Below the pieces are notes generated by a model. It searched no databases and was not told the DNA's origin. It saw nothing but the letters and a program-made list of their open reading frames with translations. Positions 12,507 to 18,805 of a stretch of DNA of 18,805 nt are shown here, one piece after another. Within the stretch, counting starts at the first letter, position 1; each line of letters opens with the position of its first letter. Source of the DNA: DASPUH01 sp035622975 (GTDB lineage Bacteria; Chloroflexota; Limnocylindria; Limnocylindrales; CSP1-4); assembly GCA_035622975.1 (NCBI GenBank), contig DASPUH010000037.1:1-18805 (forward strand). Direction: 5' to 3'. A program made the translations under genes and the position numbers.

Positions 12507-12799
12507 CGGCACGGCCTGAGCCCATCTGTCTGCCTATGCACCCAACGACTGGATGGGCCAAAGACGGAGACCCGAGCAGCCCTCCTCCGCCGGGTGGTGC
12601 AGGGCGCGACTGAGCGAACGGAGGAACCGCCCGAAACCCGGCCCCGGAGAAGCCGTGGAGGCCACGCTTCCACCATTCATGCGCAGGGTGCATGACCGAC
12701 CGGCCGGCGAGAAGACCCCGCCCGCGCGGAGCCCTGGACGAGGGGTCACCGCGCGCCGCCGATCCACACCGAATCAGCGGGGTGCCTGGGCTTACCACG

Positions 12800-12817
12800 A
12801 GCCTCAACCAGGAGGCT
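12800..12817 (+). terminator. weak intrinsic terminator candidate
   Basis: AGCCTC (12800-12805) pairs with GAGGCT (12812-12817) around a 6-base loop and is followed by TCTT. The stem is short. It would close any plus-strand transcript entering from the broken gene, just before the ArsR promoter. Confidence 0.3.
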
Positions 12818-12850
12818 TCTTGGGCGCTTGCAGCGGCCCGTCCGGCTCCC

Positions 12851-12856
12851 TATACT
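12851..12856 (+). promoter_or_regulatory. -10 element TATACT, leaderless start
   Basis: TATACT matches the -10 consensus at five of six positions and ends eight bases before ATG 12864, so the ArsR-type message is probably leaderless. Confidence 0.5.
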
Positions 12857-12871
12857 GAACCGAATGGTTCA
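12856..12871. promoter_or_regulatory. ArsR-type operator TGAACC-GAAT-GGTTCA
   Basis: A perfect palindrome with 6-bp arms and a 4-base centre spans the transcription start and the start codon of the ArsR-type gene. Similar GAACC-N4-GGTTC elements are known before ArsR/SRPBCC gene pairs. Binding here would block the promoter and autoregulate the operon. Confidence 0.65.
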
Positions 12872-13217
12872 TTATCCCACCGCCCGGCTCGATGCTTCGT
12901 TCGCCGCGCTCTCCGACGCCACCCGACGCGGCGTGCTGGAGCAGCTCGGCCGGGCCGACGCCTCGATCACGGATCTGGCCGGGATGTTCCGCATGACCCT
13001 CACCGGCATGCGGAAGCACGTCGGCGTGCTGGAGCGGGCCGAGCTGGTCACCACGGCGAAGGTCGGGCGCGTCCGGATCTGCCGGCTGGGTCCCCGCCCG
13101 CTCGAGCCGGAGACGGCGTGGATCGAGCGGTATCGCCGGCTCTGGGACGCGCGGTTCCAGGAGTTGGATCGGGTGGTCGGGGGACTGCAGCGGAAGGAGT
13201 CGGTGGATGGAAGCTAA
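12864..13217 (+). CDS. ArsR-family transcriptional regulator
   Basis: The protein has 117 residues from ATG 12864; the in-frame ATG at 12828 lies upstream of the -10 element and is excluded. It is a compact winged helix-turn-helix: FAALSDATRRGVLEQLGRADASITDLAGMFRMTLTGMRKHVGVLERAELVTTAKVGRVRICRL (about 13-75), with recognition helix near TLTGMRKHVGVL. The metal-binding ELCVCDL motif of arsenic and zinc sensors is absent, so it belongs to the non-metal group that sits beside SRPBCC genes. The C-terminus (WIERYRRLWDARFQELDRVV) is the helix typical of that group. Its stop overlaps the SRPBCC start by 11 bases. It probably represses its own operon through the palindrome at 12856-12871. Confidence 0.93.
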   Translation: MVHYPTARLDASFAALSDATRRGVLEQLGRADASITDLAGMFRMTLTGMRKHVGVLERAELVTTAKVGRVRICRLGPRPLEPETAWIERYRRLWDARFQELDRVVGGLQRKESVDGS

Positions 13218-13689
13218 CGACACGATCGTCGACCGCCCGTCCGAGCGTGAGCTCGTGGTCAGCCGAACGGTCAACGGGCCGGCCCAACTCGTGTTCGAGG
13301 CGTGGACGAAGCCTGACCTGTTCGAGCGGTGGTGGGTGCCGGAGTCGTTCCCCATCTCACTGCTCTCCTGCGAGATGGATGCCCGGGTCGGTGGCGGGTA
13401 CCGCCTGGTGTTCGGCTACGAGGGCTCGACCATGGAGTTCTTCGGGCGGTACCTCGAGGTGACCCCGCCCTCCCGCCTCGTATGGACGAACGACGAAGCG
13501 GACGGGGAGCAGGTCACCACGGTGACGTTCGAGGAGACGGACGGCAGGACACGCCTGGTCATGCACGACCTGTATCCCTCGAAGGAAGCGCTCGACGGGG
13601 CGATCGCCTCTGGCTCGACCTCCGGGATGCCGGAGGTGCTAGCACAACTGGACAGGCTTCTCGTTACCCTGGGCACCAGCGCGGTCTGA
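13207..13689 (+). CDS. SRPBCC / AHSA1-domain protein
   Basis: The protein has 160 residues. AAGGAG lies seven bases before ATG 13207, inside the end of the ArsR-type gene, so the two are coupled. The START-like AHSA1 fold is clear: ELVVSRTVNGPAQLVFEAWTKPDLFERWWVPESFPISLLSCEMDARVGGGYRLVF, then MEFFGRYLEVTPPSRLVWTNDE, VTTVTFEETDGRTRLVMHDLYPSKEA and a final helix GMPEVLAQLDRLLVTL. Such proteins bind a hydrophobic ligand in a deep cavity; those paired with ArsR regulators are of unknown substrate. The ArsR-SRPBCC pair plus the VOC gene downstream makes a typical three-gene unit. Confidence 0.93.
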   Translation: MEANDTIVDRPSERELVVSRTVNGPAQLVFEAWTKPDLFERWWVPESFPISLLSCEMDARVGGGYRLVFGYEGSTMEFFGRYLEVTPPSRLVWTNDEADGEQVTTVTFEETDGRTRLVMHDLYPSKEALDGAIASGSTSGMPEVLAQLDRLLVTLGTSAV

Positions 13690-13731
13690 GGGGTAGGCTC
13701 GGCTGCCCCAGCCCATGACCCGGAGGTGGAC

Positions 13732-14214
13732 ATGCCGACGCTCACACCCAACCTGTGGTTCGACGGCCAGGCAGAGGAAGCAGCCCGGTTCTACACGTCG
13801 GTCTTCCCCGCCAGTCGGATCGACGACATCACCCGGGCCGCTGCTGACAATCCGAGCACCAGGGCCGGCGAGGTCCTGCTCGTGACGTTCACCCTGGACG
13901 GCCAGCGCTTCGTGGGCATCAACGGGGGCCCGCAGTTCCCGTTCACCGAGGCGGTCTCGTTCCAGATCGACTGCGCCGACCAGGCAGAGGTGGACCGCTA
14001 CTGGGCGGCGCTCGTCGAAGGCGGCGGTGAGCACGGCCAGTGCGGCTGGCTGAAGGACCGCTTCGGGCTCTCCTGGCAGGTCGTCCCGCGGGAGATCGGT
14101 CAGTACCTGGGGGGGCCCGATCCCGCGGGTGCCGCCCGCGCCGCGACGGCCATGCTGGCGATGCAGAGGCTCGACGTGGCCAAGCTCCGGGCGGCCTACG
14201 AGGGCCGCACCTGA
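13732..14214 (+). CDS. VOC-family PhnB-like protein
   Basis: The protein has 160 residues. CGGAGG lies just upstream of ATG 13732; a GTG at 13726 overlaps that site and is not the start. The sequence is typical of the PhnB / '3-demethylubiquinone-9 3-methyltransferase' glyoxalase-fold family: LTPNLWFDGQAEEAARFYTSVFPASRIDDITR, VLLVTFTLDGQRFVGINGGPQFPFTEAVSFQIDCADQAEVDRYWAALVEGG, GWLKDRFGLSWQVVP, and the C-terminal AMLAMQRLDVAKLRAAYEG helix. The two-beta-alpha-beta-beta-beta architecture normally binds a metal, but these members are of unknown enzymology and are often linked to SRPBCC and ArsR genes, as here. It lies 42 bases after the SRPBCC gene and converges with the gene at 14235. Confidence 0.93.
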   Translation: MPTLTPNLWFDGQAEEAARFYTSVFPASRIDDITRAAADNPSTRAGEVLLVTFTLDGQRFVGINGGPQFPFTEAVSFQIDCADQAEVDRYWAALVEGGGEHGQCGWLKDRFGLSWQVVPREIGQYLGGPDPAGAARAATAMLAMQRLDVAKLRAAYEGRT

Positions 14215-14234
14215 ATGAGGTCCGGCGTCCCGCG

Positions 14235-14630
14235 TTAGGGCGCCGCGGGCGCCTCCAGCCGGCGCGTGGTGCGATAGCCCAACAGCCCCAGGATCGCCAC
14301 GTCCACCCCGATGCCGAATGGCGTGTCGGGCAGGCCTAGCACGCACACGACCAGGGATGCTGCGGCGCACAGCCCGGCCGCGGGTACCGCCCAGGCCCGG
14401 CCCTGCCAGAGGCCCCACGCGGCGGCCACGAAGCCGACGGCCAGCGCGAGCCACATGAGGCCCACCACGCGGCTGCCGGCATCACCGAGCTCGACGGCTC
14501 CGACCAGCACGGTCGTTCGAGCGGCGACGCCGGCGATCGAGGCGAGGTGCCACGGCACGACGAAGCCGATGAGGTGGATCAGGCCGTGCACGGCCAGGAC
14601 CGCCGCGGCGGCAGACCGGAGCCAGTTCAT
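14235..14630 (-). CDS. four-helix membrane protein, unknown function
   Basis: The protein has 131 residues from ATG 14630, which overlaps the stop of the upstream Ddn-like gene (TCAT, 14627-14630, i.e. ATGA on the coding strand). Four hydrophobic segments lie at about 5-27, 53-76, 80-100 and 106-123. The first is preceded by MNWLRS and contains HGLIHLIGF, a histidine-rich motif seen in small DoxX-like or 'HGxxHL' membrane proteins. The C-terminus is basic (GYRTTRRLEAP). It belongs to a three-gene minus-strand operon with a Ddn-like reductase and another membrane protein. A redox-partner or quinone-related membrane role is possible but not shown. Confidence 0.75.
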   Translation of the reverse strand: MNWLRSAAAAVLAVHGLIHLIGFVVPWHLASIAGVAARTTVLVGAVELGDAGSRVVGLMWLALAVGFVAAAWGLWQGRAWAVPAAGLCAAASLVVCVLGLPDTPFGIGVDVAILGLLGYRTTRRLEAPAAP

Positions 14631-15034
14631 GGCTCGATCCGGAAGACCGGATGGTCGGCCGGGTCGGGCATGGCCGTGAAGAAGGGGCCGGCCCGGCGAC
14701 CGAGGCGCCGACGGTAGGCGCTCACGACCCTCGCCTGCTCGGCGCCATGCAGCTCGACCGCGCGGAACGGCTCGTGCCTCCGGCCCCGCCACAGCTCGCC
14801 CTCGCCGGCGGCTCGCAGGTTGCGCACCCATTGGGTCTCGCCGCCGCCGGCCACGAGGTAGCGCACGCCACCCTCGACGAAGGGCGGTACGACGGTGCGG
14901 ATGCGGCGTCCACTGCGTCTGCCGCGGACCACGAGCGTGGGCCCGCCGAGGGCGGCCGTCAGGGGGTTGACAATGTGGCGCATGACGAAGCTGGGGGGCA
15001 GGTAGCGAGGCGTCGGGGCGCGGTGCTCGGTCAT
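14627..15034 (-). CDS. F420H2-dependent reductase, Ddn/nitroreductase family
   Basis: The protein has 135 residues. TAGGAGC lies seven bases before ATG 15034 (its TAG is the stop of the upstream gene); the frame is open to 15178, but that part is a shadow. The family signature is clear: PRYLPPSFVMRHIVNPLTAALGGPTLVVRGRRSGRRIRTVVPPFVEGGVRYLVAGGGETQWVRNLRAAGEGELWRGRRHEPFRAVELHG. The 'GRRSGR-R' loop and 'GG-----WV-NLRA' motif match the deazaflavin (F420)-dependent nitroreductase / quinone reductase family of actinobacteria and Chloroflexota. It reduces quinones or nitro compounds with F420H2 in characterised relatives. It is coupled on both sides to membrane proteins, so it may act at the membrane. 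Confidence 0.88.
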   Translation of the reverse strand: MTEHRAPTPRYLPPSFVMRHIVNPLTAALGGPTLVVRGRRSGRRIRTVVPPFVEGGVRYLVAGGGETQWVRNLRAAGEGELWRGRRHEPFRAVELHGAEQARVVSAYRRRLGRRAGPFFTAMPDPADHPVFRIEP

Positions 15035-15044
15035 CGGGATGCTC

Positions 15045-15452
15045 CTAGCCGGCGACCGGTCGTCGACCGTTGCCGGGCTGCAGGTAGATGCGGAAGCGCA
15101 GCGTGTGGAGCCCGAAGAGCAGGCCGATCGCCGCGCGGCGCAACCCTTCGGGCGCGTCGGGACGGGGGTCGCTGACATGTGATCGGGCCGTTCCGCTCAG
15201 CAGCGGCCGCAAGCCGGCCAGGACCGCCCCCAGGCCGACGGCGGTCTCCAGCCACAAGAGCACGGCCGGCCCGCGCCGCAGGCGACCGGGCGCACCGCTC
15301 GCCAGCATCGCCGCATCGCGTGCCAGCAGGCCGCCGCACACCAGTTCCACGAGCGCCGCTCCGGGGCGACCCAGCCGCCGGATGGCCACCTGCGTGAGGG
15401 GGAAACCCATGCCACTCAGGGCAAGCACACCACGTCCGAGGCGCCCTGACAT
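15045..15452 (-). CDS. small membrane protein, unknown function
   Basis: The protein has 135 residues from ATG 15452, with TGGAGG eight bases upstream; the frame is open to 15596, but the extra part is a shadow. It has hydrophobic stretches at about 6-24 (VLALSGMGFPLTQVAI), 32-50 (AALVELVCGGLLARDAAML) and 64-85 (AVLLWLETAVGLGAVLAGLRPLL). A basic C-terminal half contains LRRAAIGLLFGLHTLRFRIYL, which may be a fourth helix. The stop codon TAG is shared with the ribosome binding site of the Ddn-like gene, so the two are translated together. No family is recognised. It is the first gene of the minus-strand operon and divergent from the flavodoxin. Confidence 0.7.
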   Translation of the reverse strand: MSGRLGRGVLALSGMGFPLTQVAIRRLGRPGAALVELVCGGLLARDAAMLASGAPGRLRRGPAVLLWLETAVGLGAVLAGLRPLLSGTARSHVSDPRPDAPEGLRRAAIGLLFGLHTLRFRIYLQPGNGRRPVAG

Positions 15453-15697
15453 GAGCCGAACCTCCAGTTGGGGAACGCACGATCGCTCGGGTAAGCCCCC
15501 GCTCGGTGTCCCGTCGCTCCACAGTGGTCCGGCCACGCACCCGGCGACAGGGCCGAACGTCAGGTCTTCACGGGCCTGCGCCGACAGGAGGCGCAACGGC
15601 CCCGACCGTCGGGACCTCCGGTCCTGTCCGGCTTTCTACCCGGGCCCTAGGTTGGGTACGAACCGCCACTCGCAGCCCGCGGAGGTAGAGGAGTCTC

Positions 15698-16213
15698 ATG
15701 AACGCCGTCGTCGTGTACGAGTCGCACTGGGGCAACACGGCCGAGGTGGCCCGCTCGATCGCCGAGGGCATCGGACCAGGCACGCGGGCGCTGACCACCG
15801 ACGAGGCCACGCCGGCGGTCCTGGCCGACTTGGAGCTGCTGGTCGTCGGCGCCCCCGTCATCGCCTTCGGGTTGCCTCGGGAAGGAGTGCGCCGCCAGCT
15901 CGCTGGTGACGTCAAGGCCCCCAGGCCCGCGGATGTCTCGCATCCGCTCCTGCGGACGTGGCTCGAGGGCCTCCCGGCCGCCAAGGGCTGGGGGGCGGCG
16001 TTCGAGACGCGCATCTGGTGGTCGCCCCGCGGTGCCACGGGCACCATCGAGGCCAAGCTACGGCGGGCCGGCTACCGCATCGCCGGCAAGGCCGAGCGTT
16101 TCATCGTCGGCGGCTCCTACGGTCCGATGCGCGACGGGGAGCTGGACCGCGCACGCCGCTGGGGTGCCTCGCTCGCGGCGGCGAAGCGCGTGATCGCCAG
16201 CCGCTCAGCCTGA
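15698..16213 (+). CDS. flavodoxin-domain protein
   Basis: The protein has 171 residues. GGAGG and GAGGAG stand 8 to 20 bases before ATG 15698. The N-terminus VVVYESHWGNTAEVARSIAEG is the FMN phosphate-binding loop (S-H-W-G-N-T in place of the canonical T-x-T-G-N-T). Next comes LELLVVGAPVIAFGLPREGVRRQL, the second flavin loop, and later GWGAAFETRIWWSPRGATGTIEAKLRRAGYRIAGKAERFIVGGSYGPM with the C-terminal helix of long-chain flavodoxins. The role is one-electron transfer or an FMN-dependent quinone/NADH reaction; partner unknown. It lies between the Ddn-like operon (divergent) and the Usp gene (convergent) and ends just before a strong terminator. Confidence 0.9.
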   Translation: MNAVVVYESHWGNTAEVARSIAEGIGPGTRALTTDEATPAVLADLELLVVGAPVIAFGLPREGVRRQLAGDVKAPRPADVSHPLLRTWLEGLPAAKGWGAAFETRIWWSPRGATGTIEAKLRRAGYRIAGKAERFIVGGSYGPMRDGELDRARRWGASLAAAKRVIASRSA

Positions 16214-16215
16214 AC

Positions 16216-16245
16216 GGTCCCGGTCCGCGCGGACGGACCGGGACC
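16216..16245. terminator. strong bidirectional hairpin terminator
   Basis: GGTCCCGGTCCG (16216-16227) and CGGACCGGGACC (16234-16245) form a perfect 12-bp stem around a 6-base loop. It starts three bases after the flavodoxin stop. It also lies downstream of the Usp gene on the opposite strand, so it can end both transcripts. There is no T-run on either strand. Confidence 0.8.
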
Positions 16246-16342
16246 CATCTACACGGTGCGCCCCTGCCCCGTACTGGGTGCGGCGCGCTCGGCTACGACC
16301 AGTTCGACCGGGCGCGGACGCCTTGCGTGGTGAGGAGGATGG

Positions 16343-16753
16343 TCAGGGCGTGACCACGACCGTCATCCGGGCGTGCTTCATGACCTCCACGGCAACGCTC
16401 CGGCGCAGCCGACCACCCAGGCCGCGAGCCGATGCTGGACGACCCAGCACGATGGTGTCGTAGCCATCGCGTTCCGCCACGTCCTCGATGAGCTGCGCCG
16501 GGTCGCCGACCTTCTCGATCAGTTCCGGCTCAAGGCCCATGGCTTCCAAGCGAGTCTTGGCCTCCGCGAGCTGCTCGCGGTGCATCGTCGGGTTGTCCCA
16601 CGGCTGGACCGTTTGTCGCGTCCGCAGCGTGGTCGTGGGCACGACGCTGATGACACCGACGTGGGCATGCGCGAGGTTGGCAAGCTGGGCGGTCGTCGTG
16701 AGGGCGTCCTGGGCGGCGTCGCCACCGTCATAGGCGAGCAGGATCTTGTTCAT
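16343..16753 (-). CDS. universal stress protein (UspA domain)
   Basis: The protein has 136 residues. ATG 16753 is the start: MNKILLAYDGGDAAQDAL is the usual Usp beginning, and the far longer open frame upstream is antisense to the neighbouring ammonia-lyase gene. The single Usp domain has beta1 (KILLAYDGG), a helix, beta2 (HVGVISVVP), a long helix (REQLAEAKTRLEAMGLE), ELIEKVGDPAQLIEDVAERDGYDTIVLGRPASARGLGGRLRRSVAVEVMKHARMTVVVTP. The ATP-binding GxxG(9)GS/T loop is shortened and lacks the typical second glycine-serine, so nucleotide binding is uncertain. Usp proteins help survival under starvation and oxidative stress. A TATCAG -10 candidate lies upstream near 16780, giving a short leader. Confidence 0.88.
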   Translation of the reverse strand: MNKILLAYDGGDAAQDALTTTAQLANLAHAHVGVISVVPTTTLRTRQTVQPWDNPTMHREQLAEAKTRLEAMGLEPELIEKVGDPAQLIEDVAERDGYDTIVLGRPASARGLGGRLRRSVAVEVMKHARMTVVVTP

Positions 16754-16977
16754 GGCCTGGACCCTCGATCCCTGATACTGGCCCGCCCGCGCGAACGTCG
16801 AGCGAGTCTGCAAAGAGCGTGCGTGCTGCACTGGGTCCTGCCAAGAGCCATCGGGCGCGAAATGGATGGGTCTTCGGTCACCAGCTGGCCCGGTCCGTCG
16901 CGCCATGAGTCGTCGCTGCGCGGACGCCCTCACCCGCTCGTCGGGGTCGGTCGGGGTGGGCGATGACCCCCGGGGCC

Positions 16978-18567
16978 TCAGGCCAGTGGCCCGACGGCCC
17001 GCTCGACGTCGTCGAGGATCTCGCCCGAACGCACGACCTGGGCCATCGTCGTGTGGTCGATGTGCAGGGGACGATCCTCGTCGAGGTGGGCGACATGCCG
17101 CCGCACGGCCGCGTGGGCCGTGGTCACACCCGCCCCGTGGGTGAAGTCGCGGAAATCGAGGGCCTGGGCGGCGGCCATGAACTCGATGCCCAGCACGCCG
17201 TAGGCGTTCTCCAGGATCTGCCCCGTCTTGAGGGCCGTGTTCATGCCCATCGACACGAAGTCTTCCTGATCGGCGGCCGCGGGGATGGACTGCACCGCCG
17301 CCGGGGCTGACAGGATGCGTTGCTCCACGATGAGCGTGTCGGCCGTGTACTGGCTGAGCATCAGCCCGCTGAACATGCCGGCGCCGCGGGTCAGGAAGGC
17401 CGGCAGGCCGACGCTGAGGGCCGGGTTGGTCAGGCGGTTGAGGCGTCGCTCGGAGAGGACGCAGGCCATCGTCAAGGCCGTGCCCACCATCTCCATGGGC
17501 AGCGCGACCGGCGTGCCCTGGAAGTTGGCTCCGGTGAGGGTCAGCCGCGCCTCCGGCAGGAAGATGGGGTTGTCGCCCACGCCGTTGAGCTCCGTCTCCA
17601 CCTGCTGCCACGCCCAGGCGACCGCGTCGTGCGCGGCGCCCAGGACCTGCGGCGTGGAGCGCATCGAGTAGGCATCCTGGACGTGGGTCCGGATCCTGCC
17701 CGTGGCGAGGTCGCTACCGGCCAGGCAGAGGTCGATGGCGCGCGCCGCCCGGATCGCCCCCGGGAACCCCCGCAGCTCGTGCAGGCGCACGTCGTAGGGC
17801 TGCAGATTGGCGAGGAGCGCCTCGAGCGACATGGCGCAGGCGATCTCCGCCTGGCGGAGCCAGCGCTCGATATCCCACAGGTGCAAGGCGCTGATGGCCG
17901 TCAGCAGGTTGGAGCCGTTGATGGTGGCCAGCCCGTCGCGGGCCTGGAGGCCGGGGACGGGGATGCCGGCGCGCTCCATGGCCACCGCTCCGGGCAGCCG
18001 TTCACCATGGAACCAGGCCTCGCCCTCACCCATCAGCAGGAGGGCCACCTGGGCCATCGGCGCCAGGTCGCCGCTGGCCCCGACCGAACCTTTGGCGCAC
18101 ACGACGGGCGTGACGCCCCGATCGAGCATCGCCGCGAGCGTCTGGGTGATCTCGGGACGGCAGCCGGAGAAGCCCCGCGCATGCACGTTGATCCGGCCGG
18201 CCATGGCCGCCCGGACGGCCGGGATGGGCGCCGGCTCGCCGATCCCGGCTGCGTGGTTGTAGATGAGGTAGCGCTGGAACTGCTGGACCTGCGCGTCGGT
18301 GAGCACGACCTCGGAGAACTCGCCGATGCCGGTGTTGACGCCGTACATGATCTCGTGGGCCGCGATCTTCTCGTCGACCATCGCCCGGCAGCTGCGGATG
18401 CGCTGCAGGGCGGCGGGCTCCAGGACCACCGGCGCGCCGTCACGGGCGATCCGGACGAGGCGCTCGATCGTCAGCGACGAGCCGTCCAGGACGATGGGGG
18501 TGGCGTGGCTTGCGGGCCCATCCCCGTGCGAGGCAAGGCCAGGATCGCGCCCGTCGAGTACGACCAT
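16978..18567 (-). CDS. hutH: histidine ammonia-lyase family enzyme (MIO cofactor)
   Basis: From ATG 18567 the protein has 529 residues, close to the 510 of HutH. The frame is open to 18699, but the true N-terminal homology begins near residue 24 (PIVLDGSSLTIERLVRIARDGA). The MIO prosthetic group forms from Ala164-Ser165-Gly166 in AKGSVGASGDLAPMAQ. Other hallmarks: YGVNTGIGEFSE with catalytic Tyr75, LIYNHAAGIG (His105), NGSNLL, AYSMRSTPQVLGA, GANFQGTP and NQ-free QEDFVSMGMNTALKTGQIL (Gln434-Glu435). The QE pair points to histidine rather than phenylalanine or tyrosine, which have NQ; however Phe replaces the usual His in QEDHVSMG, as in some Firmicutes/Fusobacteria-like HutH. It converts L-histidine to urocanate and ammonia if this is right. 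No hutU/I/G genes are next to it. Confidence 0.9.
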   Translation of the reverse strand: MVVLDGRDPGLASHGDGPASHATPIVLDGSSLTIERLVRIARDGAPVVLEPAALQRIRSCRAMVDEKIAAHEIMYGVNTGIGEFSEVVLTDAQVQQFQRYLIYNHAAGIGEPAPIPAVRAAMAGRINVHARGFSGCRPEITQTLAAMLDRGVTPVVCAKGSVGASGDLAPMAQVALLLMGEGEAWFHGERLPGAVAMERAGIPVPGLQARDGLATINGSNLLTAISALHLWDIERWLRQAEIACAMSLEALLANLQPYDVRLHELRGFPGAIRAARAIDLCLAGSDLATGRIRTHVQDAYSMRSTPQVLGAAHDAVAWAWQQVETELNGVGDNPIFLPEARLTLTGANFQGTPVALPMEMVGTALTMACVLSERRLNRLTNPALSVGLPAFLTRGAGMFSGLMLSQYTADTLIVEQRILSAPAAVQSIPAAADQEDFVSMGMNTALKTGQILENAYGVLGIEFMAAAQALDFRDFTHGAGVTTAHAAVRRHVAHLDEDRPLHIDHTTMAQVVRSGEILDDVERAVGPLA

Positions 18568-18805
18568 CGCGCTGGAGAGTGGCCCCTGCGCCGTTGCACA
18601 TGCAGAGCCTTGCGGCCTGACCTGACGGGGTCGTTCGTCACCGGCGCGAGGGCTGCGCCTCCTTATCGGCGGCGGCGGCCTGTCGGTCGCCGCCGTCATC
18701 GCCTGGCAGACGTACCGCTGAAGGGCGCGTGCCGGGTCGAGGCGGTGGGGACGCCCCCGGCGCGGTCAGGCTTGGGTGCCGGGGATCGCCGCGACGCGCG
18801 CCTGG

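Larger units (their letters stand above)
12507..12863. other. intergenic stretch without a supported gene
   Basis: No frame here has a start signal together with recognisable protein composition. The stretch holds a 6-bp inverted repeat TCATGC/GCATGA (12677-12682 and 12690-12695), a possible terminator at 12800-12817 and the promoter of the ArsR-type gene at its right end. It may be further debris of the broken gene upstream. Confidence 0.45.

Noticed and set aside
12553..12858. Plus- and minus-strand frames of 77 to 101 codons in the gene-poor stretch
   Set aside because: Their composition is that of GC-rich non-coding translation (Pro/Arg/Gly), they lack start signals and they overlap each other.
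18626..18721. Plus-strand tail reading LRLLIGGGGLSVAAVIAWQTYR before a TGA
   Set aside because: The frame is preceded by an in-frame stop at 18623-18625 and holds no ATG, GTG or TTG start, so no gene can be called.
1..18805. CRISPR array, insertion sequence or rRNA
   Set aside because: No regularly spaced repeats, transposase motifs or rRNA sequence were seen on either strand.

Overview
This is a high-GC (about 70%) bacterial chromosome segment. It carries many short, independently oriented genes. The lipoproteins have Pro/Ser/Thr-rich stretches straight after the lipobox. It has two F420/FMN-type split-barrel enzymes and apparently leaderless promoters. Together these suggest a soil or sediment Chloroflexota (Limnocylindria/Ellin6529-like) or, less likely, an actinobacterium. 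The assignment is inference; no rRNA or other marker gene is present.

Layout. (1) 1-2636, plus strand: the tail of an unknown protein, two lipoproteins and a four-helix membrane protein, closed by a hairpin at 2676-2699. (2) 2727-4464, minus strand: a probable operon of a five-helix membrane protein, a 50-aa single-helix protein, a secreted four-cysteine protein and a three-helix protein. (3) 4465-4855: palindrome-rich DNA without a gene. (4) 4856-5293, minus: a lipoprotein. (5) 5400-7512, an accessory zone: a LexA-type SOS box driving a small zinc-ribbon-like gene, a two-helix membrane protein, a T4 endonuclease VII-type HNH nuclease, a tandem 12-bp repeat, a 3'-half tRNA-His that looks like an integration scar, and an unknown 165-aa protein. 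(6) 7829-9968: a divergent TetR regulator and DHA2 drug exporter with palindromic operators. (7) 10113-11191, minus: a PPOX-class oxidoreductase coupled to a DHFR/RibD-like reductase. (8) 11359-12138: a MerB-like protein and a convergent 29-aa membrane microprotein. (9) 12160-12506: a broken gene. (10) 12864-14214, plus: ArsR, SRPBCC/AHSA1 and VOC/PhnB genes. (11) 14235-15452, minus: membrane protein, Ddn-like F420 reductase and another membrane protein, tightly coupled. (12) 15698-16213: a flavodoxin with a strong hairpin terminator. (13) 16343-18567, minus: a universal stress protein and a histidine ammonia-lyase-family enzyme.

The common themes are stress, detoxification and redox: drug efflux, organomercury-like chemistry, glyoxalase-fold and SRPBCC proteins, F420 enzymes, flavodoxin and Usp. 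Regulation is by small local repressors (TetR, ArsR, LexA) whose palindromes lie on or beside the promoters. The least ordinary parts are the SOS-box gene with its leaderless start, the tRNA-His fragment beside a phage-type nuclease, and several genes under 60 codons.
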